The notes under the pieces were generated by a model. That model did not search any database, had not been told where the DNA came from, and saw only the letters and a list, made by a program, of their open reading frames with translations. Positions 28,101-43,100 of a stretch of 64,000 bases of DNA are shown here, piece by piece. Source of the stretch: Ophiura sarsii. Taxonomy: Eukaryota; Echinodermata; Ophiuroidea; Amphilepidida; Ophiuridae. The position numbers and the translations under genes were made by a program. The stretch is from positions 11,904,462 through 11,968,461 of the forward strand of contig CM069448.1 in assembly GCA_035610835.1 (NCBI GenBank), given 5' to 3'. Position 1 is the stretch's first letter. Every line of letters begins with the position of its first letter.

Positions 28101-31100
28101 TCGCCCCCCCCCCCTCCCCGGGGCCTTCCCCTGCCGTCTCTTGCCCGCCGTCCCCGCCCCGCCCCTACCGTCCGCCCTGTGCTTATAAACATTCAAGGCC
28201 TAAATTAACTATCTCCCGTAGCGCAGCGTATTTCTCCAATATCTGCCCGTGCTCGCGTGTGTGTAGGCGTGCGTGGGTTTAGTGCGTGTGAGCGTTTATT
28301 TTGTACGGCGCACAACGACGCGTTATGTGTTAGGCGCCGAATGCATGGTTGCAATACGCGCGCATGAAGATAAACAAAACAAACACGGCCCGTATCCATG
28401 GATTTTCATGGTTTTTTACTCATATCTCGGTCAATTCTGTATGGTTTTCAGCCATTTATAGCTTATAACACTCACATTATAATCATCTTTTATCAGTGCA
28501 ATGTACACGGCGTTTAGACGTAAAATGAGAAAGCCTTTATGGATACATACATACATACATACATACATACATACATACAACATAAAGACAAATTATAGTA
28601 AGATGTGCACAGTATATGAGTCTCATATCCCTATATTACATCATACTTTTTGCAAGAAATGTTCAGACAACATTTCTCGTACGGTTTCTACGAGACTAGA
28701 TCAGATAAAGGGACTACATCTACTTACACAAATGCGCATACTGGAATGTGTCGTTCAACACAAATGTCCTTGCATCAGTTACGCTGACAATGCGGAAGGT
28801 CTCTGTATGCCACATATTATAACTGGTTGTCGTGACGATAATCTCGTTATCTTCCTCCCAGTCCGTGTCTTCTGCGACGGTCAGGGTGTCATCACCAGCG
28901 GCAACAGAAGCTGCTAAGTTGGTCCAGTACACGCTGTGGTTCTTGCCGTGAAGTTCTAGACCACCAAATGATCCTGCAGAAAAAAGATGTGGCATTTGCT
29001 AATTATTTACAGTACAAGTGAAGATGAAATTGATGAACAAGGTAAATCTTACATGACAAACATTTTGGTGTTATTAAAATTAAACATAAGGCAAAAAAGA
29101 ATAATACATCAATCAACACCTAACATTTCTGTTATAATTTAAAAAATAGTCAAATCAGCTGTTTTAAAGTATATTTCAAGTACCTCCCTGCCCGCCCCCC
29201 CCCCCCCCCCCCCCCCCCCCTCCCTCATGTCCTGGGTGTATGATAACCTTCAATCTACTTGGCTATTTCATCATCATTGGTCGCCCATAGATGGGACGGA
29301 TAAGGGAAGCATTGGCAATATACTCAGATCCCAAGTCTGGACCATTAGGAAGGGGTATATCAGGGCAATATACTAGGCCAGGGCTGACTTACTGAGTGCC
29401 TTAGATCCCAAGTTTGGACCATTAGGAAGGGGTATATCAGGGCACTATACTAGGACAGGGCTGACTTACCGAGTGCCTTAGATCCCAAGTTTGGACCATT
29501 AGGAAGGGGTATATCAGGGCAATATACTAGGCCAGGGCTGACTTACTGAGTGCCTTAGATCCCAAGTTTGGACCATTAGGAAGGGGTATATCAGGGCACT
29601 ATACTAGGACAGGGCTGACTTACCGAGTGCCTTAGATCCCAAGTTTGGACCATTAGGAAGGGGTATATCAGGGCAATATACTAGGGCCAGGGCTGACTTA
29701 CTGAGTGCCTTAGATCCCAAGTTTGGACCATTAGGAAGGGGTATATCAGGGCACTATACTAGGCCAGGGCTGACTTACCGAGTGCCTTAGATCCCAAGTT
29801 TGGACCATTAGGAAGGGGTATATCAGGGCAATATACTAGGCACTGAGAGGGCAATGGAAAGGATATTGATTGGCGTTACAAGAAGGGACAGGGTGACCAA
29901 CACAGATTTAAGGAAGAAAACAGAAGTCAGGGACATCATACTGGAAAAAAGTTTGGACCATTAGGAAGGGGTATATCAGGGCAATATACTAGGGCCAGGG
30001 CTGACTTACCGAGTGCCTTAGATCCCAAGTTTGGACCATTAGGAAGGGGTATATCAGGACAATATACTAGGCCAGGGCTGACTTACCGAGTGCCTTAGAT
30101 CCCAAGTTTGGACCATTAGGAAGGGGTATATCAGGGCACTATACTAGGACAGGGCTGACTTACCGAGTGCCTTAGATCCCAAGTCTGGACCATTAGGAAG
30201 GGGTATATCAGGGCACTATACTATAGGACAGGGCTGACTTACCGAGTGCCTTAGATCCCAAGTTTGGACCATTAGGAAGGGGTATATCAGGGCAATATAC
30301 TAGGGCCAGGGCTGACTTACCGAGTGCCTTAGATCCCAAGTTTGGACCATTAGGAAGGGGTATATCAGGGCACTATACTAGGACAGGGCTGACTTACCGA
30401 GTGCCTTAGATCCCAAGTTTGGACCATTAGGAAGGGGTATATCAGGGCAATATACTAGGACAGGGCTGACTTACCGAGTGCCTTAGATCCCAAGTTTGGA
30501 CCATTAGGAAGGGGTATATCAGGGCAATATACTAGGGCCAGGGCTGACTTACCGAGTGCCTTAGATTCCAAGTTTGGACCATTAGGAAGGGGTATATCAG
30601 GGCACTATACTAGGACAGGGCTGACTTACCGAGTGCCTTAGATCCCAAGTTTGGACTATTAGGAAGGGGTATATCAGGACAATATACTAGGCCAGGGCTA
30701 ACTTACCGAGTGCCTTAGATCCCAAGTTTGGACCATTAGGAAGGGGTATATCAGGGCACTATACTAGGACAGGGCTGACTTACCGAGTGCCTTAGATCCC
30801 AAGTTTGGACCATTAGGAAGGGGTATATCAGGGCAATATACTAGGCCAGGGCTGACTTACCGAGTGCCTTAGATCCCAAGTCTGGACCATTAGGAAGGGG
30901 TATATCAGGGCACTATACTAGGCCAGGGCTGACTTACTGAGTGCCTTAGATCCCAAGTTTGGACCATTAGGAAGGGGTATATCAGGGCAATATACTAGGC
31001 CAGGGCTGACTTACCGAGTGCCTTAGATCCCAAGTCTGACCTTTAGGAAGGGGTATATCAGGGCAATATACTAGGGCCAGGGCTGACTTACCGAGTGCCT

Positions 31101-34100
31101 TAGATCCCAAGTCTGGACCATTAGGAAGGGGTATATCAGGACAATATACTAGTCCAGGGCTGACTTACCGAGTGCCTTAGATCCCAAGTTTGGACCATTA
31201 GGAAGGGGTATATCAGGGCAATATACTAGGCCAGGGCTGACTTACCGAGTGCCTTAGATCCCAAGTTTGGACCATTAGGAAGGGGTATATCAGGGCACTA
31301 TACTAGGACAGGGCTGACTTACCGAGTGCCTTAGATCCCAAGTTTGGACTATTAGGAAGGGGTATATCAGGGCAATATACTAGGACAGGGCTGACTTACC
31401 GAGTGCCTTAGATCCCAAGTTTGGACCATTAGGAAGGGGTATATCAGGGCAATATACTAGGCCAGGGCTGACTTACTGAGTGCCTTAGATCCCAAGTTTG
31501 GACCATTAGGAAGGGGTATATCAGGGCAATAAACTAGGCCAGGGCTGACTTACCGAGTGCCTTAGATCCCAAGTCTGGACCATTAGGAAGGGGTATATCA
31601 GGGCAATAAACTAGGCCAGGGCTAACTTACCGAGTGCCTTAGATCCCAAGTCTGGACCATTAGGAAGGGGTATATCAGGGCAATAAACTAGGCCAGGGCT
31701 GACTTACCGAGTGCCTTAGATCCCAAGTCTGGACCATTAGGAAGGGGTATATCAGGGCACTATACTAGGACAGGGCTGACTTACCGAGTGCCTTAGATCC
31801 CAAGTTTGGACCATTAGGAAGGGGTATATCAGGGCACTATACTAGGCCAGGGCTGACTTACTGAGTGCCTTAGATCCCAAGTTTGGACCATTAGGAAGGG
31901 GTATATCAAGGCAATATACTAGGCCAGGGCTGACTTACCGAGTGCCTTAGATCCCAAGTCTGACCTTTAGGAAGGGGTATATCAGGGCAATATACTAGGG
32001 CCAGGGCTAATAAATAAAACTTACCGAGTGCCTTAGATCCCAAGTTTGGACCATTAGGAAGGGGTATATCAGGTGTGCGATGATTTCCCTCCAACACGAT
32101 ATGAACATTATGGGTGAACGGCTCGCTCTCACTCTGTCCGATGATCAAGCGCCCTCCCTGGATCAGAATGTAGGTGGCTGTCAGGTTGTAATCCTGTGTG
32201 TCGTCAAACTCCAAAGTACCATAGATGAAGAGTTTTCGAATCACGGGCAAGTCCGTGTCAGCGACCACGTAAGTACCTGTTGATGAAGGGGAAATGTTGA
32301 GTGTTTTAAATCGCATTTTAAAGCACTTTTTACAAAGTGTGCCCCTTGCGAACCAGATGTGCATAACAATGACCCATTATGATGCATTTCTTCACATAGA
32401 TCTATTTATTATAGGGCAAAAAACAGGTGGATTGACCTCTCACTTATAGTGGGTTAACAGGTGGATTGACCTTTCACTTATAGTGGGTTAACAGGTGGAT
32501 TGACCTTTCACTTAGAGTGGGTTAACAGGTGGATTGACCTCTCACTTATCGTGGGTTAACAGGTGGATTGACCTCTCACTTATAGTGGGTTAACAGGTGG
32601 ATTGACCTTTCACTTAGAGTGGGTTAACAGGTGGATTGACCTTTCACTTAGAGTGGGTTAACAGGTGGATTGAACTCTCACTTATAGTGGGTTAACAGGT
32701 GGATTGACCTCTCACTTATAGTGGGTTAACAGGTGGATTGACCTTTCACTTAGAGTGGGTTAACAGGTGGATTGACCTTTCACTTAGAGTGGGTTAACAG
32801 GTGGATTGAACTCTCACTTATAGTGGGTTAACAGGTGGATTGACCTCTCACTTATAGTGGGTTAACAGGTGGATTGACCTTTCACTTAGAGTGGGTTAAC
32901 AGGTGGATTGACCTCTCACTTATAGTGGGTTAACAGGTGGATTGACCTTTCACTTAGAGTGGGTTAACAGGTGGATTGATCTTTCACTTATAGTGGGTCA
33001 ACAGGTGGATTGACCTTTCACTTAGAGTGGGTTAACAGGTGGATTGACCTCTCACTTATAGTGGGTTAACAGGTGGATTGACCTTTCACTTAGAGTGGGT
33101 TAACAGGTGGATTGACCTCTCACTTAGAGTGGGTTAACAGGTGGATTGACCTTTCACTTAGAGTGGGTTAACAGGTAGATTGATCTTTCACTTATAGTGG
33201 GTCAACAGGTGGATTGACCTTTCACTTAGAGTGGGTTAACAGGTGGATTGACCTTTCACTTATAGTGGGTTAACAGGTGGATTGATCTTTCACTTATAGT
33301 GGGTCAACAGGTGGATTGACCTTTCACTTAGAGTGGGTTAACAGGTGGATTGACCTCTCACTTCAGGGCCGTCAGACACTTTTGCCCAAGGGGGGTGCGT
33401 TTTCACCTAAAATTTTCGTAAAAGGTTGCCCCAAAAATTTTCCAAGTCAGTCACCTCGTGAATTTCACGTAAGTGGGGGGGGGGGTTAAGTCAAAAAAAA
33501 TCGCACGGACACAAAATTGCACAGTCCAAAAAGCACTGTAGTCAATGTTTTATGAGTAGTTTTACTATCATTGAAATTTGAAACTAAGAAAAACGCAATT
33601 TTTACCCTAAAAAAAAAAAAAAGAGATTTTCAAGGGGGGTGCGTCCGCAACCCAACGCACCCCCCCCCCCCCCCATCTGACGGCCCTGCACTTATAGTGG
33701 GTTAACAGGTGGATTGACCTCTCACTTATAGTGGGTTAACTGGTGGATTGACCTTTCACTTACAGTAGGTTAACAGGTGGATTGACCTCTCACTTATAGT
33801 GGGTTAACAGGTGGATTGACCTTTCACTTAGAGTGGGTTAACAGGTGGATTGACCTCTCACTTAGAGTGGGTTAACAGGTGGATTGACCTTTCACTTAGA
33901 GTGGGTTAACAGGTGGATTGATCTTTCACTTATAGTGGGTCAACAGGTGGATTGACCTTTCACTTAGAGTGGGTTAACAGGTGGATTGACCTTTCACTTA
34001 TAGTGGGTTAACAGGTGGATTGATCTTTCACTTATAGTGGGTCAACAGGTGGATTGACCTTTCACTTAGAGTGGGTTAACAGGTGGATTGACCTCTCACT

Positions 34101-37100
34101 TCAGGGCCGTCAGACACTTTTGCCCAAGGGGGGTGCGTTTTCACCTAAAATTTTCGTAAAAGGTTGCCCCAAAAAATTTCCAAGTCAGTCACCTCGTGAA
34201 TTTCACGTAAGTGGGGGGGGGGGGGGGGGTTAAGTCAAAAAAAATCGCACGGACACAAAATTGCACAGTACAAAAAGCACTGTAGTCAATGTTTTATGAG
34301 TAGTTTTACTATCATTGAAATTTGAAACTAAGAAAAATGCAATTTTTACCCTAAAAAAAAAAAAAAAGATTTTCAAGGGGGGTGCGTCCGCAACCCAACG
34401 CACCCCCCCCCCATCTGACGGCCCTGCACTTATAGTGGGTTAACAGGTGGATTGACCTCTCACTTATAGTGGGTTAACTGGTGGATTGACCTTTCACTTA
34501 CAGTAGGTTAACAGGTGGATTGACCTCTCACTTATAGTGGGTTAACAGGTGGATTGACCTTTCACTTAGAGTGGGTTAACAGGTGGATTGACCTTTCACT
34601 TAGAGTGGGTTAACAGGTGGATTGACCTCTCACTTACAGTAGGTTAACAGGTGGATTGACCTCTCACTTATAGTGGGTTAACAGGTGGATTGACCTTTCA
34701 CTTAGAGTGGGTTAACAGGTGGATTGACCTTTCACTTAGAGTGGGTTAACAGGTGGATTGACCTCTCACTTACAGTAGGTTAACAGGTGGATTGACCTCT
34801 CACTTATAGTGGGTTAACAGGTGGATTGACCTTTCACTTAGAGTGGGTTAACAGGTGGATTGACCTTTCACTTAGAGTGTGGTTGGGTTTTTGTTAAGGG
34901 TTGGAAACATCTTCATAATATCTAGGTTCAGGGGGTCGGAACTTTCACAAATTAAAAAAATATCTATCATTTTAAAAATATGAATAGGTCGGGTTGTAGA
35001 CAGGTTAATAGAAAACTAAAAACTGCATTTTGTTAAATGGACTGACACTACTACTCAAAGGCTGAAAAGGCATAAAATCATGGTAAATTAAGTCAAATAG
35101 AGCAAAAATTAAAGAAATTACATTTAGGTTAGATTCACACAAAAAGTTTTAACATTTTAAGAAGAGCAAAAAAAGTTCCACTTTTGCAAACTATTTTTTC
35201 TTACCAGGAAGAATGATGACATCTTCACCATCTACTGGCAGTGAGTTATTTCTATGATGAGACCAGGAAGCTGTGTCCGACCAGTAGGAAATGTTAGAGG
35301 GCCGGCCATTAGGAGGTGGAGGTGGTGGGCTAGGCACGGGTGGTATGCAATCTTTGTAGTAGCACCGGAATACGTCCAGGTCTATATTGATATCGCCTCC
35401 GCCTCTACCTTTGCCAGAAACTGAAATCAGATGGTCGAATAAGGTTAAAAAACTACAAAGGGGGATGCCTATGAGTAGGACAGGATCGGTTTTCATCTTC
35501 GAAAAAGAGTAAAAAAATATTATTATCATTGAAAAAAAATGTATGCAAAGTCTACAATGAATCAACAAAATGTATGCTGTATTGTAAGGCAAAACCTAGA
35601 AGTAGACAACTTTAAGTGACAAATTTGCAAATGATTTTTAAAATGTAAGATCTTTCCTTAAAAAGGGGGATATTTGGTTGACAGTTATTTAATTTTTCAC
35701 ACAAAAATGGAATAAGTGGGTAAGATATTCCCGAAAATGTTGTCTTTTGGAGACACTAGGCAATAAACACACTTATGTATGCATCTTTACATCCTTCCCA
35801 CCCACAGGGTAAATCACAGAATAAACCCCAAATCAACCAATCATTGACTTCAAATCATCCATAGTCTATTTACCTTCCTCTCTCTACCTTCTGCCTTTCT
35901 ACACCCTCCTACCGGTAATCACCGGCAAACGAGGACCATTAAATGGTACTATCCAAACAAGGACACACCAACCTGGATACACACTGGCAAACTAAGGACA
36001 AAATGGTGATTTTATTTTATATCACACCGCCAACCAGACAGTGCACTATCCAATCGAGGTATGTCAGGGGTATCACATGCGAGGACCTCATTTGGATGGC
36101 GTTTTTTTACTGTTTGCATCATTTTGCACATATCAAGAAACCGAGGACCGTCCACGGTTGCAGATATGTCCACGGTTGGATGGGGTGTATTCAAACTAAG
36201 GTCCGAGATTGAAGGTGATTACCTACGCGTGCATGTATACGCAAGCACCTCGGGAGGGTGCACTCACAAGGGAACTAGACTACATATACAGAATCAGTAA
36301 CAGGTCAACTTGTCAATGTATGATCTTCTAGTAATTTGGATTAATAATCTGTATCAATGGTTTCTTGAAGTGTATGACCAGGGGCTTGTTTAACAGTGAT
36401 TGGAAGTAAATTTTAATCACATGATGCAGCATTCTGAACCACAGGTACTTACCCAAATATGTGAACGTTTGTGTGTCGTTATTGAAATTCCAGTCCCCGT
36501 GTCTGTTGTCGTCGTAAGTCGGTAGCCCCACGGTACCATTTCTGATATCACCGGTAATGGAAAAGGCATCTGGTTTTTGCGTGAAATTGTGATTCAACAT
36601 CACATAGGTGCCATCTGGAAAATTGTCCAATCTGGCAACGTAACTGATGTTGGTGAGATGCTCACGGTCTTCAAACAAAAAGTTGTAGTTATCACTATCG
36701 ATGAGGGTTACCATCCAACCATACGGATGGGTCAGTCGCTTTTTCTCCCATGTAATGAAGCTGGTGCCATGTTGGTTGGTGAAGAGAGTGCGTTTGTACA
36801 GAAGTGACGATGGTAGTGGGTTGTTGAACGCCATACGATGAAAGCTGACAGAGTCATCACAGATGGCGCCTGGAAGGCCACTGGTACCGAATGCGGAATC
36901 GCCAAAAGTGCACAGATCAGGGGACAGATTGGGATTGTACGGCAGAACCGAATAACCTGCGCCCGCTCCTGAGAACGACCCATCCAAGTCTTCCAGCCAG
37001 GTTTCATGCTGCCACTTCCAGCGAGCTTTATTAGGCGTATTGAAGTACTCAATATTTTGAAATCGGTGTTCATAACCGCCTTGCTTAGGTTTACAGTGGC

Positions 37101-40100
37101 CGCAGGCGCGAACCGCCGCGCAGTTGTCCTGATCAAAATTGATGAATTTGACACCATCGACAGTGAGATGCCTACTCTTAGGAAGCACTATTCCTGCACT
37201 GCTGCATTTGATGGTCCTGCTGCTAGAGTCTGTTAAAGCTCTTCTCTTTCTATTGCCACTGCTATACCCAGACAATTCACTTCTACCGATGATGACAGAG
37301 TCCAAGATCATTGGACCTCCCCAAGCATCCCAACTCGTCTGGTATTCCAACCCAGATTCAACGGTATCTGATATGAGGAAATTGATAAAGCGAACATTTC
37401 CAACCTCCACAGCTTCCGCACCCCTCTCTACCTCCCAAGCCGTCAGGTTATAGAACTCAGACGGGGCTGAGACGGAGCCACCGCATGCGCCACCTTCTTT
37501 CGGATAATATACAGGGAAGATCCAGATACCGTACCATCCTTGAGAATGCACAGTGTTGTTGTAGAATTCAAGTACTGGCACGTTACGAGGACAAATTGAA
37601 GTGGTGAAAGAAGGTCCTTCGGGGTGCACTGGAGCCCTGTACCAGAAACCAAAATGGGAACCGCCAGCAGCAGCGTTATGTCGTACATAATTGTCGGCAT
37701 TGGTGAGCCAGTAGGCCGCCGGTGTGACGTCAACGTTAAGCAGACTGCTACTAGCTCGTACAAAGACGGCAAGATTGTACTGAATGATGTTCTTGGTCTC
37801 GATGCCGTCTTCCGTAAAGAATGCGTGTCCCATGATATTGTACACCACATTGTGCTCAACAAGCAGATGGTGGACGTGGTGAATGGTCACGGCTCTGTTA
37901 AAGGTGTGATGAATACCGCAACCACGGACATAATTCCCGGTCACGTTACCGTTAAGATGGTAATGAATGGCGTAGCGACCCAATCGGAACGCCTGACCGG
38001 CATGAGTGACCTCAACGTATTCAATTCGTCCAGTGGATAGATGCTTGTCTGGTTCTTTAGCAAATAACATGATTGCTGAGCCATATTGATCGCTTGCAGT
38101 CTCCTCACCAAATTTACCACGGAAACAGGTTTGAGTGGCGAATTGGTCTACAAATAGAACAAAACATTAGTTAATAAAAGAGATTGAATGATACAAATAG
38201 AATAAAGGATTTAAGATGCCCATTTCCCCCTATAGCTTTTGTTTTATATCGTACATATACACTTCCTTTAACTACAATATATACAATTTCCAATAAATAT
38301 AAATAAAATGATACACATTTACATAGCATGGCCCAAAGGAAGATTTATTCCCCTCAAATTTTTCATTGTTTCCAATAATATTTTAATCAACAACTTTGTT
38401 CATAAAAAGAAATATGTAAAAACAAAATAATGTTATTCTACACACAGCATGTACTGTTTAAAATGTACTGATAATTTGTTCTGACAATTTATTATGCATT
38501 GCAAAATCATGTGAAGTTCATGTGACAACCATGTAATAGCCATGGTATGGTCTCCTAAAAACCATGTGAAATCCATGTGACAGCCATGTAATAGCCATAG
38601 TATGGTCTCTTAAAAACCATGTGATATCCATGTGACAGCCATGTAATAGCCATGTTATGGTCTCCTAAAAACCATGTGATATCCATGTGACAACCATGTA
38701 ATAGCCATGGTATGGTCTCTTAAAAACCATGTGATATCCATGTGACAGCCATGTAATAGCCATGTTATGGTCTCCTAAAAACCATGTGATATCCATGTGA
38801 CAACCATGTAATACCCATGGTATTGTCTCCTAAAAACCATGTGATATCCATGTAATAGCCATGGTATGGTCTCCTAAACACCATGTGATATCCATGTGAC
38901 AACCATGTAATAGCCATGGTATGGTCTCCTAAAACCATGTGATATCCATGTGACAACCATGTAATAGCCATGGTATGGTCTCCTAAAAACCATGTGATAT
39001 CCATGTGACAACCATGTAATAGCCATGGTATGGTCTCCTAAAAGCCATGTGATATCCATGTGAATCATGTCACTTACTAGTATCAAATTCAGCATCACAG
39101 GCTTCAATAGTCTCTGTCCATTCTTCATGTACCGAGCCACGGACTACAACATTTCTTGTCAAGACGCCAACTTCTGCTCTCGTCTCTAAATATACACCAT
39201 CTATGGTCTGCTCAACTGAGATGTGGTCATATTCAACAGCAGGTTCAAAGGTCAGGGTCCTACCGTCATCCGAAATAGCTGTTCACAAAATACGCAAAAA
39301 AAATGAGTGAAGTTATGTCTATCACTACCCCTGTTATCGTTATCTTTTTTATGGTTCGTAATCATATAACTTTTTTGTGTATGTTGTTCTTTACATAATT
39401 CATTTACAGTATTTGTATGTAGTGCCTTGAGACTAAAAGTATGTAATGCGCTTTACAAGTTATATGTGACCATCCAGCACAAAGCCTTAATAAATTCAGC
39501 AGACCAGGTTCTAAATATGGCCCAATGAACATTTCAATAAACAAAAGGATACAAAGGACTTTTCAATAGATTAATTGATTTTGTACTACCTATGCAACAA
39601 GCAATATGGACATCTCTGGGACTAAAATAAGTATTTTAGTCCCAGGTAAACTTAATTTTAAGAAAGTCTACATGTTCAATATTTCAAAATAAGTTTTTAC
39701 AGACTACACTTCCTGTTTGTGGTAGATGGTCACATATTACTACTATTATTATTACCATTATATGACTAAAACCGTCATTAAAGGGAAAGAGAATAATGAT
39801 ATTAGTTCCGTCTTTTGTTCGTTGGAATACGTCATTGTAAGCAATAGATTTCGCTCCACTATTACATTTTGATCAATATTATGGTTATCTTGTTATCACA
39901 ATTCCATGTGAAACATGCTTTATACTATAAGCCTGTTCTATTCCATCACCACCAATCACCCTGTTTGGTGGTGATCATCACCCCCAATAACCCCCTTTGG
40001 CGTGTTTCTATTCAGCACCAAAAGGGGGTGATACCAGAAGTTTACCAAAATACACACAAGGCAAGCGTATCCCAGCAAACCCTCACGCTACACGCCCATC

Positions 40101-43100
40101 TTAGTAACCTGTGCATGGGCGCAACAAGAGAAAAAAATTCACGCGTGGCGCGCAAGCATAACGCAGCGCATGGAATCTTATCACCGCTAATAGAATTGCC
40201 TCCTGTTTCTATTTAAGATCACCACTAAAATCACCCCCAATAACCCAGAAATACTGGGTTATTTTGGTGGTGATGGAGGTGGTGAAAAAGGTGGTTTCTA
40301 CTCAGGCCATCACCACCAATCACCCACTTTAGTGTTTGAATGGAAACAGGCGTTACATGATTCGTTCTTCATACACATGCGCCATCCATTAGAACCCATG
40401 TGATACCCATGTGACAACCATGACTAACACATAGCATCAGTAATAGTAAGTATTTCATTTTCTCTCTGACTAGGCCTGTGTCCTGTAGATGACTATCTCA
40501 TCCCCAGCATTCCATGTGAAACCTTCTTTACCCCCATGTGACATTAACTTTATACTCATGTGACACCCACTTGAAACCCACATGACAGCCATGTGATACT
40601 TTCATCATTACACACCTGTAATAGTAAGACATTCATTTTCTCTCTGACTAGGCCTGTGTCCTGTATTCCATGTGAAACCTTCTTTACCCCATGTGACATT
40701 AACTTTATACTCATGTGACACCCACTTGAAACCCACATGACAGCCATGTGATACTTTCATCATTACACACCTGTAATAGTAAGACATTCATTTTCTCTCT
40801 GACTAGGCCTGTGTCCTGTATTCCATGTGAAACCTTCTTTACCCCATGTGACATTAACTTTATACTCATGTGACACCCACTTGAAACCCACATGACAGCC
40901 ATGTGATACATTACACACCTGTAATAGTTAGAAATTCATTTTCTCTCTGACTATGCCTGTGTCCAGTAGATGCAATGACTATCTCATCTCCAACATTCCA
41001 TGTGACGGCCAGCATTAGTGTCATCTCGGTGTCACCTACTGCAATGGACTCTGCTAAATGAGTCCAAGTTATAGGAATTGGAATGCCTAAGATAAAACAA
41101 CAAAGAGAACAATTTATGAAATAAGCAAATTTGGTTTTAACATCAATGAAAATTTCATCAAAATTGGCCAAAATTGTGAACAATTTTACAAAGAAATTGT
41201 AACTTAGAACCATTCATTATCGTTATTTGTTTTTAAGGGTAGATAAGTGAACATTCTGACCCAAGTTTGGTATAAAATTGGATCGATTGAGCCCATATGT
41301 ATTGGTCAAGCTATGAGTTTTTCAGTTATTTTAAAACTCATAGGGAGACCAATACAAATTGGGCGTAAATCATCCAATGTTATCGTTATTATGTTTTGGA
41401 TCCAATAGTATCCACACTTGGACACCTCAATACATAATAATGGTTACAATCACTCTTTGCATGTCATTTTTTATTTTAAATGTTATTTCAAAGCACAGTT
41501 CCATACCATAATCACTTGTCTCCAAGAACCCCACACCTCTTCCACTCCTATATACCCACACTTACCATGAAGATCCAATGTCCCATGTCTAACACTACAG
41601 CCAGTGTCTTTGCCTCATATTATAGGCAGTTCCTTTGATCCTATATGCCATGTGTAATGATAGCAATGCTGTGAGCTTTGCCTAACCCACCTTGTTCCCA
41701 CCCACACTTACCATGAAGATCCAATGTCCCATGTCTAACAGCCAGTGTTTTTGCCTCATATTATAGGCAGTTCCTTTGATCCTATATGCCATGTGTAATG
41801 ATAGCAATGCTGTGAGCTTTGCCTAACCCACCTTGTTCCCACCCACACTTACAATGAAGATCCAATGTCCCATGTCTGACGGCCAGTGTCTTTGCCTCAT
41901 ATTATAGGCAGTTCTTTTGATCCTATATGCCATGTGTAATGATAGCAATGCTGTGAGCTTCACCTAACCCACCTTGTTCCCACCCACACTTACCATGAAG
42001 ATCCAATGTACCATGTCTAACAGCCAGTGTCTTTGCACCATATATAGGTAATTCCTTGGATCTGACATGCCCATGCATCATAATCGTAGCTTTATGCTGG
42101 AATGGCTCCTCGTGCGTGCCAACTTGAAGCAGACCATCATCCATAATCAGGATGTACTCCGAGTTGAGAGTAATGTCAGCCTCATCGAATATCAGACTGC
42201 CACCTATATTATGTTAAAGGGGAAATGTTCTTTGGTCACATATGACAAATATGGCAAATATGGTTAGGGTGTTTTCAAGCCTGTATTAAGAATTGTATAT
42301 AGGGTGCCGATTTATAATAAGTGATAAATTCAATCAAATTAATTTTACATGCAGGAATAATCTGATATACCTGTGAGTGTGTATACAAATTACATACACA
42401 AATACACACTTTTCTTGCAAACAGAATGTGGATGATTGGGATACAAGAGTACATTGTACCCTGTTCACCAGTATAAAGGAGTAGTTATTAGAGGTCAATC
42501 AATCAACAGATGTATATTGGTAATAATTTTAAAAAAATAATGAAGTGCAAAAATGGTAATATCAATGTAGCGTAAAATGTTTAGAATGTAAAATATTTGT
42601 GACAAACCTTGGATGAGTAGCATCTTAAGGACAGGTGTATCAACATCTAGCAACAAAATCTGACCGGTTGGAACGACAACGAAATCGCCCGCAATGGGTG
42701 GGTCAAGACCACCCCAGGTGAAGGATGATGACCATACATCTACATAGTAGTAGCTAGCATTGACCTGCAATGATAAAGGCGACTGATATGGGTTAAATGT
42801 TGAAATAAACCCAAACCTGGATCAGGGTTTAAATTGGACTAAAGAGATATGTCATTGTTCTGTCAAAACCTTGTATGTTTTCCCTGGTCCTGGAACATGT
42901 ATGAAGTAAAACTGCCCTACAGTTATACATTGGAAGTGTTGCTTTATACATGTTCAGGGTAATGAGTACTTACAAGGTGTTGACATATGTGTTTTTGGCC
43001 CTTGAACATGTTTAGATCAGACCACCTAAAGGTAATAAACAGACAGTATTACTTTATACATGCTGAAGGGCCGGATTGAGAATTTTTCAAATCTTTTGGT

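Larger units (their letters stand above)
32420..34890. repeat. 34-bp satellite array, about 53 copies plus two MITE insertions
   Basis: Unit GTGGGTTAACAGGTGGATTG plus ACCTCTCACTTATA, with two main variants (CTCTCACTTATA, CTTTCACTTAGA) and an ACAGTAGG subtype. Two copies of a CAGGGCCGTCAGAC element lie 738 bases apart with matching flanking repeats, showing amplification in large blocks. Confidence 0.96.

Noticed and set aside
29310..34890. CRISPR-like regular arrays
   Set aside because: No unique spacers; units are contiguous satellites in an animal intron.
36577..38040. Plus-strand frames of up to 138 codons
   Set aside because: Antisense shadows of the conserved PbH1 exon on the minus strand.
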